From Thermoanaerobaculia bacterium (lineage in GTDB: Bacteria; Acidobacteriota; Thermoanaerobaculia; Multivoradales; UBA5704): a stretch of DNA of 6,349 nt. Location: contig JAICSG010000248.1 in NCBI GenBank assembly GCA_025937035.1, positions 1 through 6,349 of the forward strand, given 5' to 3'. A program made the position numbers and the translations under genes. Below the pieces are notes generated by a model. The model saw nothing but the letters and a program-made list of their open reading frames with translations. It searched no databases and had not been told where the DNA came from. Shown in pieces: positions 1 to 5,892 of this stretch (position 1 is its first letter; every line of letters begins with the position of its first letter).

Positions 1-878
1 TCGTTGAGGATGCCCTGCATCACCAGACGCTTGGGCACTCCGAACGTGTTGATCGTCTGGTTGCTCAGCCAGGTCTTCAGCCAGGCCTCGGTGAAGGCCG
101 ACGGCGAGAGGCTGGTGTTCGCGGCCATCTCCGTGATGAGGTGCTTGAAAGTCCATGAGCCGCCCGGGGTGCCGGACCCCGGATCGCAGGGGTCGGTCGT
201 CCGGGTGGGATCGGCGATCACCTTGGGATCGGTGATCATCAGGACGTGGTGTTGGAATGGAGTCACCGTATCGAAGTCGATCGGGTCCACCGGCCCGACG
301 GGCCCGGCCGGGCCGCTGATAACCGGGCGGTTGAGGCGGACGCTCTTCCCGGCCTGGAACCCCTGGAGGTCGAAGGGCGTCTGGGCCTGGCTCCCGGCGA
401 GCGCCCGGCCACTGAAGACCGGGATCTCCGAGCTCGCCGTCTCCAGGGTGGCGGCGTCCTGCTGGGCCCGGCTCTCGACGTCCTTCGGATCGACCTGCGC
501 CACGGTCGTGTACAGCCCGTCGCCGGCGACGGCGTCCCCGCCCTGGCCGTCGTCCCGGAAGAAGAGCTCTCCGGAGCTTCCGAGGGTGGTGTAGGAGGCC
601 GTACCCTCCTTCTGCTTGGCCGCCACCTGCTCGGGGGTCAGCTGTACCGTCAGCAGCACGTTGCCCAGATCGGGGAAGTCCGCGGTCTGCTGGATGAAGA
701 CATCGGCGGGCGGCGGCAGCGTACCGCCCAGGCTGTCGGACCCTTCCGCCTTGGTGGCGAGGGAGCGCCGGGTGGACGCCAGACGGGTCGAGGCCAGGGC
801 CGTGGCGGCCAGGGCCAGGATGGCGATCACGAGCAACAGGGCACGGTTTTTCCTACTCAGTCGTCTCCAGTGACTCAT
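1..878 (-). CDS. Exported or membrane-anchored protein with a choice-of-anchor X-like module, C-terminus missing
   Basis: The minus-strand frame is open from an ATG at 876-878 to the window edge (292 codons visible, no stop). The start is fixed by a strong Shine-Dalgarno AAGGAGGAG at 882-890. Residues 1-11 are basic (MSHWRRLSRKN), followed by a hydrophobic stretch at about 12-30 ending ALAS, which reads as a Sec signal peptide or N-terminal anchor. A region around residues 70-130 looks like a beta-sandwich domain and contains RDDGQGGDAVAGDGLYTT (108-125). That Asp/Gly pattern is typical of so-called choice-of-anchor X domains of surface proteins. Residues 185-200 are Gly/Pro-rich. The segment from about 241 (SWTFKHLITEMA, then AWLKTWL) resembles a region I associate with large secreted proteins of unknown function. 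The gene lies 74 nt downstream of moaA on the same strand, so cotranscription is possible but a functional link is not evident. No enzyme motif is seen in the visible part. Confidence 0.8.
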   Translation of the reverse strand, partial: MSHWRRLSRKNRALLLVIAILALAATALASTRLASTRRSLATKAEGSDSLGGTLPPPADVFIQQTADFPDLGNVLLTVQLTPEQVAAKQKEGTASYTTLGSSGELFFRDDGQGGDAVAGDGLYTTVAQVDPKDVESRAQQDAATLETASSEIPVFSGRALAGSQAQTPFDLQGFQAGKSVRLNRPVISGPAGPVGPVDPIDFDTVTPFQHHVLMITDPKVIADPTRTTDPCDPGSGTPGGSWTFKHLITEMAANTSLSPSAFTEAWLKTWLSNQTINTFGVPKRLVMQGILN

Positions 879-952
879 CAGCTCCTCCTTGGAGTAGTCT
901 CAAAGACTTACACTCTTCGAAGGTGCTTCAGGATGGAAAAGCGAGCCGGAGC

Positions 953-2026
953 CTACCCCCCGATCTGCATGAAGCTCACCAGGTTGCCGTAATTCCCCTG
1001 GGTGAGGTGGTGCTCCTCGGGCTTCTCCTGGACGACGCGCAGGATCTCGCTTTCGAGGGCGGCGTCCGGGTCCGGAGCGGCGAGGAGGGGGCGCAGCGGG
1101 TGGACGCGGTCGGCGAAGAGGCAGAGGCGGAGCTCGCCGCGGGAGGTCAGGCGCACGCGGTTGCAGTCGGCGCAGAAGGTGTGGGAGAGGGGGGTGATGA
1201 AGCCGACCGTACCCACGGCGTCCCGGAAGCGGAAGGCCTTGGCCGGGCCGGTGCGCGGGCCCACCTCGGTGGGGATCAGCGGCCCGAAGCGCTTCTCCAG
1301 GCGGGCGCGGGCGTCGTCCGCGGAGACGAAGGCCCCGGGCTGGAGGTGCTCGTTGACCGCGGTGGGCATCATCTCGATGAAGCGCACGTGGAGAGGCTGG
1401 CCGAGGGTGAGGGCCGCCAGCCGCTCGACGTCCTCCTGATTGGCCTGGAGGAGCACGGCGTTGAGCTTGACCGGATCGAGCCCGGCCGCGAGCGCCGCCT
1501 CGACGCCTCGCCAGACCTCCTCCAGGTCCCCCCGGCGGGTGATCTCGCGGAAGCGCTGGGGGTCGAGGCTGTCGACGCTGACGTTGACGCGGTCGACCCC
1601 CGCCGCCTTGAGCGCCGGGGCCATCCGGGCGAGCTCGGTGCCGTTGGTCGAGAGGGCGAGGTTCTCCAGGCCGGGGAGGGCCTTCACCCGGCGGACGATC
1701 TCCAGGAGGTCCTTGCGGACGAGGGGCTCACCGCCGGTCAGCCGCACCCGCCGGATGCCGAGCCGCACCAGGGCGCCCACGATGGTCTCGATCTCCTGGG
1801 GGGAGAGGAAGTCGCGGTCACCGAAGGGGAAATCGGCGTCCTCCGGCAGACAGTAGGTGCAGCGCAGATTGCAGCGGTCGGTGACGGAGACCCGCAGATA
1901 GGTGAGCCGCCGCCCGAAGGCGTCGATCAGGCGCGTGGGCCGGGAATCCTCGGTTTGTACGGGATGGAAGGCCGCGAAGGCCGGGCCTACGGGTGGGGTG
2001 TCTCGGAGAATATTCAGGCGGCTCAT
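953..2026 (-). CDS. moaA: GTP 3',8-cyclase MoaA (molybdenum cofactor biosynthesis)
   Basis: MoaA is a cytosolic radical-SAM enzyme that, with MoaC, turns GTP into cyclic pyranopterin monophosphate, the first step of molybdenum cofactor synthesis. The 357-residue product has the N-terminal radical-SAM cluster CxxxCxxC (C52, C56, C59, in TDRCNLRCTYCLPE), TGGEPLVRK at 97-105 and STNG at 126-129. It also has the second, GTP-side cluster C285, C288 and C302 with the CNRVRLTSRG segment supplying the conserved arginines, and the C-terminal Gly-Gly tail (MQIGG). All hallmark residues are present. The frame stays open upstream to 2284, but family homology begins near residue 33 (RLIDAFGRRLTYLRVSVTDRC), and the ATG at 2026 is the nearest start, leaving an extension of about 30 residues. 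Upstream is a structured leader that may be a riboswitch. The ribosome site is weak (GGGGG at 2039-2043, overlapping the leader's closing stem). The other moa genes are not in the window. Confidence 0.95.
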   Translation of the reverse strand: MSRLNILRDTPPVGPAFAAFHPVQTEDSRPTRLIDAFGRRLTYLRVSVTDRCNLRCTYCLPEDADFPFGDRDFLSPQEIETIVGALVRLGIRRVRLTGGEPLVRKDLLEIVRRVKALPGLENLALSTNGTELARMAPALKAAGVDRVNVSVDSLDPQRFREITRRGDLEEVWRGVEAALAAGLDPVKLNAVLLQANQEDVERLAALTLGQPLHVRFIEMMPTAVNEHLQPGAFVSADDARARLEKRFGPLIPTEVGPRTGPAKAFRFRDAVGTVGFITPLSHTFCADCNRVRLTSRGELRLCLFADRVHPLRPLLAAPDPDAALESEILRVVQEKPEEHHLTQGNYGNLVSFMQIGG

Positions 2027-2038
2027 AGAAGTATCCAA

Positions 2039-2161
2039 CCCCCGAGCCGCTGGCTCTTCGCCCCGCCTTTCCAAACACGGGAGGCGGCCCGGTTTCCCGG
2101 ACCACCCTGTCGGCCTGCTCTCCCGCCATTTTCTGGGGAGGGTCCGGGCAGGCTCGGTGGG
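2039..2161 (-). promoter_or_regulatory. Structured moaA leader, candidate Moco-type riboswitch
   Basis: Read on the minus strand, the moaA leader holds nested complementary segments. The closing stem P1 pairs CCGAGCC (2151-2157) with GGCTCGG (2042-2048), extendable past a bulged A by CCC (2159-2161) with GGG (2039-2041). P2 pairs CCCGGACC (2141-2148) with GGTCCGGG (2096-2103) and is capped by a CTCCC/GGGAG hairpin (2136-2140 with 2120-2124). P3 pairs CCGCCT (2082-2087) with AGGCGG (2063-2068). An alternative to P2 and P3 is a 10-bp hairpin at 2083-2106 with a GAAA tetraloop and two G.U pairs, which would be C-A mismatches on the other strand. GAGCC/GGCTC (2052-2056 with 2044-2048) forms a hairpin that excludes P1, a plausible on/off switch close to the start codon. 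Position before moaA, a GNRA-type motif and a multi-stem layout fit the Moco RNA motif family (Rfam). The pairing is seen directly; the family assignment is inference from memory of the motif. Confidence 0.6.
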
Positions 2162-2169
2162 CTGAGGGT

Positions 2170-2175
2170 ATTGTA
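2170..2175 (-). promoter_or_regulatory. Possible -10 box for the moaA transcript
   Basis: TACAAT on the minus strand matches the sigma70 -10 consensus at five of six bases. A transcript from it would start near 2163, just before the first strand of the leader's closing stem, which supports its use. The region 17 bp upstream is GC-rich and gives no recognisable -35 box, so the promoter is weak or needs an activator. Confidence 0.4.
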
Positions 2176-2200
2176 CGCCAAGTGTGGGCCGGCCGCGCGC

Positions 2201-2229
2201 TTGATTCCCCGGCCCCCTGTTCTTAGAAT
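2201..2229 (+). promoter_or_regulatory. Sigma70-like promoter of the 289-residue protein gene
   Basis: TTGATT at 2201-2206 and TAGAAT at 2224-2229 are separated by exactly 17 bp (four of six and five of six consensus matches). Transcription would begin near 2236, giving a leader of about 40 nt before the ATG at 2277. It diverges from the moaA promoter, with the two -10 boxes about 50 bp apart. Confidence 0.55.
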
Positions 2230-2276
2230 CCCTCTCGTCCGTACTAGAGAGTTGCTGTCCCTGTGGCGCCCCGCGC

Positions 2277-3146
2277 ATGATCACCGGCTATAACACCGAC
2301 GTCCGCCACGGCGAGGTGGTGTTCCACGTCCAGACGGAGGACAAGGGGGTCTCGAACCCGTACATCGAGAGCCTCGTCTATGTCGGCGGCCAGGTGCTGG
2401 CCAGCAAGCGGGCCAGCTACGCCGAGATGATCGCGGAGGGGAAGGAGGAGAAGGACATCGTCGCCCTCATGGACCACCAGCACCGGACCATGATCGCGGC
2501 GATCCGCCACGGCAAGCTCGACGGCAAGCTCGCCGCCCTCAGCGCCAGCCGCATGACCGGCCCGATGCCGGTCGCCACACCACAGACGGGCATGCAGCCG
2601 GTGGTCGTGCGGCACCCCTCGGGCCCCATGGCGTCGCCGCCGTCCCCTCCCCCCGCGGCTCCCGCCGCCGACATCGGCGAGACGGTGGCCCGGGCGCTCG
2701 GCGGCGGCGAGACGCTGGCGCGCCCCGCCACGGCCACCGCCACCCCGGAGACCCCGATGGAGCCGATGGCCGCCCGCCCCGCCCGGCCGGCGGTCTCCGA
2801 GCGGACCCTCGACCAGGTGATCCTGGAGTACCTGACGAGCGAAGCCGATCAGGAGCAGCTCATGCTGCTCCTGGAGGAGGAACGCGACCTGGTGCTCGGG
2901 GCGCGCGCCACGCTCGTCCTGCGCACCACCTCCAGCAAGGACGGCCGGGCGATTCCGGGTGCTCAGGTCTCGGTGAAGATGATCTCGACGGTCGTCGAGC
3001 CCCGCCTGCTCGCCAACGGCCGCACCGACGAGCGGGGTGTGCTGGCGCTCAGCTTCGACATTCCGCAACTCGGCCGCGGCACCTCGGCGCTGATCATCAC
3101 CGCCATGAGCTCGATCGGCCGGGCGGAGCTCAAGCACCTGTTGTAG
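2277..3146 (+). CDS. Conserved hypothetical protein with Pro/Ala linker and C-terminal beta-sandwich-like domain
   Basis: The 289-residue product has no signal peptide or membrane segment and is probably cytosolic. Three parts are visible. Residues 1-88 form a compact N-terminal domain (starting MITGYNTDVRHGEVVFHVQTE, with NPYIESLVYVGGQVLASKR). I associate this pattern with uncharacterised proteins of Acidobacteriota and related phyla. Residues 92-172 are a low-complexity Pro/Ala/Thr linker. Residues 174-206 look helical and acidic (TLDQVILEYL, LMLLLEEERD), and 208-289 look like a regulatory Ig-like or transthyretin-like beta-sandwich (GRAIPGAQVSVK, NGRTDERGVLALSF). No catalytic motif is seen and I do not assign a function. 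The ATG at 2277 is the first in-frame start; no good Shine-Dalgarno precedes it, but a promoter at 2201-2229 does. The gene is transcribed alone, away from moaA, and ends in a GC-rich hairpin. Confidence 0.85.
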   Translation: MITGYNTDVRHGEVVFHVQTEDKGVSNPYIESLVYVGGQVLASKRASYAEMIAEGKEEKDIVALMDHQHRTMIAAIRHGKLDGKLAALSASRMTGPMPVATPQTGMQPVVVRHPSGPMASPPSPPPAAPAADIGETVARALGGGETLARPATATATPETPMEPMAARPARPAVSERTLDQVILEYLTSEADQEQLMLLLEEERDLVLGARATLVLRTTSSKDGRAIPGAQVSVKMISTVVEPRLLANGRTDERGVLALSFDIPQLGRGTSALIITAMSSIGRAELKHLL

Positions 3147-3167
3147 GCGGGCAGGCCCCCGCCCGCC
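3146..3167 (+). terminator. GC-rich hairpin at the end of the 289-residue gene
   Basis: GGCGGGC (3146-3152) and GCCCGCC (3161-3167) form a perfect 7-bp stem with an 8-nt loop, starting on the last base of the stop codon. No T-tract follows, so this is not a classic intrinsic terminator. It may still stop transcription or protect the mRNA 3' end. Confidence 0.35.
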
Positions 3168-3176
3168 CCGGACGGG

Positions 3177-3263
3177 CACGGACTCACGCGGACGGACACA
3201 AAGGAAACAACTCCGGCTTCGGCCTGTCCGTGTCAGTCCGTGAAAGGTCCGTGTCCGTCCGTG
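3177..3263. repeat. Phased GTCCGTG repeat array with inverted counterpart
   Basis: Four exact copies of GTCCGTG start at 3226, 3236, 3247 and 3257, so the spacing is 10, 11 and 10 bp, close to one DNA helical turn. The inverted form CACGGAC lies at 3177-3183, and CGGACGGACAC (3189-3199) is an exact reverse complement of GTGTCCGTCCG (3251-3261). The array occupies the region just upstream of the thiS -10 box. It could be a regulator site array, a long hairpin, or a dispersed intergenic repeat; the sequence alone does not decide. Confidence 0.6.
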
Positions 3264-3266
3264 TTC

Positions 3267-3275
3267 TGTTATAGA
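3267..3275 (+). promoter_or_regulatory. Extended -10 promoter element of thiS
   Basis: TG-T-TATAGA is an extended -10 motif (TGn followed by four of six -10 bases). There is no -35 match, which is common for extended -10 promoters. Initiation would be expected near 3282, only about two bases before the GTG start of thiS. Confidence 0.4.
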
Positions 3276-3283
3276 GTTCCCCC

Positions 3284-3505
3284 GTGGAGACCGCCACCGC
3301 TTTTCTCGACGTCGTGCTGAACGGCGAGCCGCACCGGGTGCCGGAGGGATCCACGGTGGCGGACCTCGTCGCATCCTTAAGGCGGGACCCGCGCACGGTG
3401 GCGGTCGAGCGTAACGGAGAGCTGGTGCCGCGCGCCCGTTTTGGCGAGACCTCGCTGGGCGCGGGGGACCGGCTGGAAGTGGTCCATTTCGTGCAAGGTG
3501 GCTGA
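3284..3505 (+). CDS. thiS: Sulfur carrier protein ThiS
   Basis: ThiS is a small ubiquitin-like protein whose C-terminal Gly-Gly is adenylated and converted to a thiocarboxylate that donates sulfur to the thiazole ring of thiamine through ThiG. The 73-residue product shows the family layout: [20 protein letters not shown] at residues 10-29, [12 protein letters not shown] at 39-50, [13 protein letters not shown] at the end with the terminal Gly-Gly. The VERNGE...VPR pattern fits ThiS better than MoaD, although a MoaD-like role cannot be excluded because moaA is nearby on the other strand. The start is a GTG without any Shine-Dalgarno. An extended -10 box ends 8 nt before it, so the message may be leaderless. 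Homology begins near residue 9, so the first residues may be an extension. No thiG, thiE or thiF is adjacent; tRNA genes follow. Confidence 0.88.
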   Translation: METATAFLDVVLNGEPHRVPEGSTVADLVASLRRDPRTVAVERNGELVPRARFGETSLGAGDRLEVVHFVQGG

Positions 3506-3617
3506 CGACGGGTGCGGGAGCGGGACGGTGAAGGCCCGGAGCCCTCGGGAATGCGCGGAGACATCCGACTGTTGGACAGGAGGACGGGGACGGGAAAGCG
3601 GGCCTGCGTCCGAGGCG

Positions 3618-3647
3618 TTGTCACCGCCCATCTCTTTGCAGTAAGAT
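3618..3647 (+). promoter_or_regulatory. Promoter of the tRNA pair and probably tig-clpP
   Basis: TTGTCA (3618-3623, five of six) and TAAGAT (3642-3647, four of six) are separated by 18 bp. Transcription would start near 3654, a few bases before the first tRNA. The stretch from the thiS stop to this promoter shows no credible gene. Confidence 0.5.
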
Positions 3648-3658
3648 CCAGACCGAAC

Positions 3659-3734
3659 GGGCCGCTAGCTCAACTGGCAGAGCAGCAGACTCTTAATCTG
3701 CGGGTTCTAGGTTCGATTCCTAGGCGGCTCACCA
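3659..3734 (+). tRNA. tRNA-Lys (anticodon CTT)
   Basis: A full cloverleaf can be folded. The acceptor GGGCCGC (3659-3665) pairs with GCGGCTC (3724-3730) with one G.T pair. The D stem is GCTC/GAGC. The anticodon stem GCAGA/TCTGC (3685-3689, 3697-3701) holds the loop CTCTTAA with anticodon CTT at 3692-3694. The T arm is CTAGG-TTCGATT-CCTAG. The discriminator is A and the CCA end is encoded (3732-3734). It decodes AAG. Confidence 0.97.
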
Positions 3735-3781
3735 CCATCTCTTCTGACCCCCCTCTCCTCCTGATCCGGGAGGGCTCACTC

Positions 3782-3870
3782 GCGAAAGTGGCGGAACTGG
3801 TATACGCGCTAGACTTAGGATCTAGTCCCGAGAGATCGGGTTGGGGGTTCGAGTCCCCCCTTTCGCACCA
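3782..3870 (+). tRNA. tRNA-Leu (anticodon TAG)
   Basis: The acceptor GCGAAAG (3782-3788) pairs with CTTTCGC (3860-3866). The anticodon stem CTAGA/TCTAG (3809-3813, 3821-3825) holds the anticodon TAG at 3816-3818. A long class II variable arm is present (CCCGA-GAGA-TCGGG, 3827-3840), as expected for leucine tRNAs. The T arm is GGGGG-TTCGAGT-CCCCC, the discriminator is A and CCA is encoded (3868-3870). It lies 47 nt after the tRNA-Lys and 21 nt before tig. Confidence 0.97.
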
Positions 3871-3891
3871 GACGATGAGGACGACATTCGC

Positions 3892-5202
3892 ATGAGCGTT
3901 GTGCTTTCTTTGCAGGACGTCGGGCCCTGCCGCAAACAGTTGAAGGTCGAGGTCCCCGCGCCCGCCGTGGAGGCGGAGACCCAGCGCGTGGTGCGCGATT
4001 ACGGCCAGAAGGTGCGCCTGCCCGGCTTCCGCCAGGGCAAGGTCCCCTCGGAGCTGGTCCGTCGGCGCTTCGCCAAGGAGATCGACCAGGAGGTCAAGGA
4101 GCGGCTGCTCCCCCGCTACTGGAAGCAGGCGCAGGCCGAGAGCTCGATCGAGCCCCTGCTCCCCCCCGAGGTGGAGGAGATCTCCGAGATCCAGCCCGGC
4201 GAGCCGCTCACCTTCACCGCCACGGTCGAGACCCGCCCCGAGATCGCCCTGCGCGACCTCGACGGTTTCAACCTTCCGGACCCCGAGATCGATCCCGGGA
4301 CGCTGGAGATCGAGGAGACCATCGAGAACATCCGCAAGCAGATGTCCGAGTGGGTGCCGGTCGACCGTCCGGCCGCGCGCGGCGACCTGGTGGCGGTCGA
4401 CATCACGACGCTCGGCTCGCCGGAGCACCCGGAGGAGCGCAGCGACTCGATCCAGGTCGAGGTGGGCGACCCCCAGGTCTGGGAGGAGCTGACCCTCGCC
4501 CTCCAGGGGATGTCCGCCGGCCAGGAGACCACCTTCGAGCGTCGGCACGAGCATCCGCCGGCCGAGGAGGGGGGCGTCTCGCAAGTCCACGAGCAGAAGT
4601 TCCGCGTCAAGGTCAACGAGGTCAAGGAGCGCGACCTGCCGCCGCTCGACGATGCCTTCGCGGCGAAGGTCAACCCCGAATTCCAGAGCTTCGACGCCCT
4701 GCGCGAGGCGGTGGTGGGGCGGCTGCGCCAGCAGAAGGAGGAGCAGCGCCGCGAGGCGCGCCACCAGGCCCTGCTCGACCAGCTTCGCGAGCGCCACCCG
4801 CTCGATCTCCCTCAAGGGGTGGTCCGCCGGGAGGTCGAGGGGATGGTGCAGGATTACGCCGAGAACCTGGCCCGTCGCGGGGTGAACGTCGAGAAGGCCC
4901 CGATCGACTGGAACGGGGTCGCTCAGGAGATGACGCCGATGGCCGAGAAGCGGGTGCACGCCCGCCTCCTGCTCGACGCCGTGGCCGACGAACGGAAGAT
5001 CGGAGTCACGGAAGAGGAATTCGAGCGCACCCTGTCGATGTTGGCTCGCGCACAGGGGGTCTCCACCCCGGTGCTGCGCCGCAAGCTGGACGAGGACGGA
5101 CGTCTGACGTCGCTGCGTTCCCAGCTCCGGCGCGAGAAGACGATTCGTACCCTGCTCGGGGAGCCGGACGAGGAGACCCCCGCCGCCTCCGAGCTGACTT
5201 GA
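3892..5202 (+). CDS. tig: Trigger factor, ribosome-associated chaperone
   Basis: Trigger factor binds the ribosome exit tunnel and shields nascent chains. The 436-residue product (family usual about 430-450) has the N-terminal ribosome-binding domain with the signature GFRQGKVP at residues 45-52. A central FKBP-like domain spans about 163-247 (starting [10 protein letters not shown] and ending [15 protein letters not shown]). A helical C-terminal chaperone region is rich in Arg/Glu/Gln and ends near residue 436. In the FKBP-like domain, the usual IPGFE-type segment is replaced by [14 protein letters not shown], so prolyl isomerase activity may be reduced or lost. The frame is open upstream into the tRNA, but the ATG at 3892, preceded by GAGGA at 3877-3881, gives the normal N-terminus. 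The gene starts 21 nt after the tRNA-Leu and is followed by clpP after 25 nt, so cotranscription with both is likely. Confidence 0.95.
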   Translation: MSVVLSLQDVGPCRKQLKVEVPAPAVEAETQRVVRDYGQKVRLPGFRQGKVPSELVRRRFAKEIDQEVKERLLPRYWKQAQAESSIEPLLPPEVEEISEIQPGEPLTFTATVETRPEIALRDLDGFNLPDPEIDPGTLEIEETIENIRKQMSEWVPVDRPAARGDLVAVDITTLGSPEHPEERSDSIQVEVGDPQVWEELTLALQGMSAGQETTFERRHEHPPAEEGGVSQVHEQKFRVKVNEVKERDLPPLDDAFAAKVNPEFQSFDALREAVVGRLRQQKEEQRREARHQALLDQLRERHPLDLPQGVVRREVEGMVQDYAENLARRGVNVEKAPIDWNGVAQEMTPMAEKRVHARLLLDAVADERKIGVTEEEFERTLSMLARAQGVSTPVLRRKLDEDGRLTSLRSQLRREKTIRTLLGEPDEETPAASELT

Positions 5203-5227
5203 GGCTCAAGAAGGAGAGAGACCCAGC

Positions 5228-5839
5228 ATGCTGATTCCGATGGTGGTCGAGCAATCGAACCGGGGCGAGCGCGCCTACGACATCTACTCGCGCCTGCTCA
5301 AGGACAACATCATCTTCCTCGGCCGTCCGGTCGACGACGACCAGGCGAGCCTGATCATCGCCCAGATGCTCTTCCTGGAGGCCGAGAACCCCGAGAAGGA
5401 CATCTCCCTGTACATCAACTCGCCCGGCGGCTCGGTGAGCGCCGGCATGGCGATCTACGACACCATGCAGTACATCAAGCCGGACGTCGCCACCTACTGC
5501 GTGGGCCAGGCGGCCTCGATGGCGGCCGTGCTGCTGGCGGCCGGCGCCCGCGGCAAGCGGACGCTGCTGCCCAACAGCCGGGTGCTGATCCACCAGCCGC
5601 TGATCTCGGGGCTCCAGGGGCAGCAGTCCGACATCGAGATCCACGCCAAGGACATGCTGGCGATGCGCGACCGGCTGGACGAGATCCTGGCGTACCACAC
5701 GGGAAAGTCGAAAGAGGAGATCCATCGCGACACGGAACGCGATAGAATCCTCGGAGCGAAAGAAGCGGTCGAGTACGGTCTGGCGGACCGGGTGATGATG
5801 CGGCGGCGGCCGGAGGCCGCGCCCGTCGCCGTCCGGTGA
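5228..5839 (+). CDS. clpP: ATP-dependent Clp protease proteolytic subunit ClpP
   Basis: ClpP forms the tetradecameric serine protease chamber that degrades proteins unfolded by ClpX or other Clp ATPases in the cytosol. The 203-residue product is of normal length. The catalytic triad is complete: Ser97 in GQAASMAA, His122 in VLIHQPL, and Asp172 in RDTERDRIL. The glycine-rich oxyanion segment [11 protein letters not shown] is at residues 63-73. The N-terminus ([20 protein letters not shown]) matches the mature N-terminal region of the family, so little or no propeptide is present. The C-terminal tail is Arg/Ala/Pro-rich ([12 protein letters not shown]). The start ATG has an AAGGAGAGA ribosome site at 5211-5219. 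It lies 25 nt after tig, likely the same transcript, and clpX follows after 185 nt with its own promoter. Confidence 0.97.
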   Translation: MLIPMVVEQSNRGERAYDIYSRLLKDNIIFLGRPVDDDQASLIIAQMLFLEAENPEKDISLYINSPGGSVSAGMAIYDTMQYIKPDVATYCVGQAASMAAVLLAAGARGKRTLLPNSRVLIHQPLISGLQGQQSDIEIHAKDMLAMRDRLDEILAYHTGKSKEEIHRDTERDRILGAKEAVEYGLADRVMMRRRPEAAPVAVR

Positions 5840-5892
5840 CGCCTTTTTCGGGCTTTGCGGCACTGTAGATGCAAGGGAGCCCGAGATTGAGC

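Noticed and set aside
246..992. Plus-strand open frame opposite the exported protein gene
   Set aside because: The opposite strand has a strong ribosome site, a signal peptide and a domain-like sequence; this frame has none and is Arg/Gly-rich.
2027..2284. Upstream extension of the moaA frame to an ATG at 2284, giving 443 residues
   Set aside because: The added 86 residues are low-complexity and Arg/Pro/Gly-rich, run through the structured leader and overlap the divergent gene's start. MoaA homology begins after the ATG at 2026.
923..2293. Long plus-strand open frame opposite moaA
   Set aside because: It is antisense to a clear moaA with all its motifs. The Glu/Gly/Ala-rich translation is typical of a shadow frame in GC-rich DNA.
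3177..3263. CRISPR array
   Set aside because: The units are 7 bp with 3-4 bp gaps, far too short for CRISPR repeats and spacers, and no cas gene is present.
3147..3283. TPP riboswitch upstream of thiS
   Set aside because: No thi-box (CTGAGA) core is present, and the likely transcription start leaves no leader to hold one.
2244..3374. Minus-strand open frame opposite the 289-residue gene and running into thiS
   Set aside because: The translation is Arg/Gly/His-rich low complexity and covers two supported plus-strand genes and the repeat array.
3284..3505. MoaD instead of ThiS
   Set aside because: The Gly-Gly end fits both, but the VERNGE...VPR segment and overall length match ThiS better. 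Proximity to moaA alone is not enough because the genes are on opposite strands with another gene between.
3512..3895. Plus-strand frame between thiS and tig
   Set aside because: It reads straight through both tRNA genes and ends just inside tig; no ribosome site or recognisable sequence.
3670..4959. Long minus-strand open frame opposite tig and both tRNAs
   Set aside because: It crosses two complete tRNA genes and is antisense to trigger factor.
4350..5234. Alternative plus frame inside tig
   Set aside because: It is a Gly/Arg/Pro-rich shadow frame, and trigger factor is intact in the other frame.
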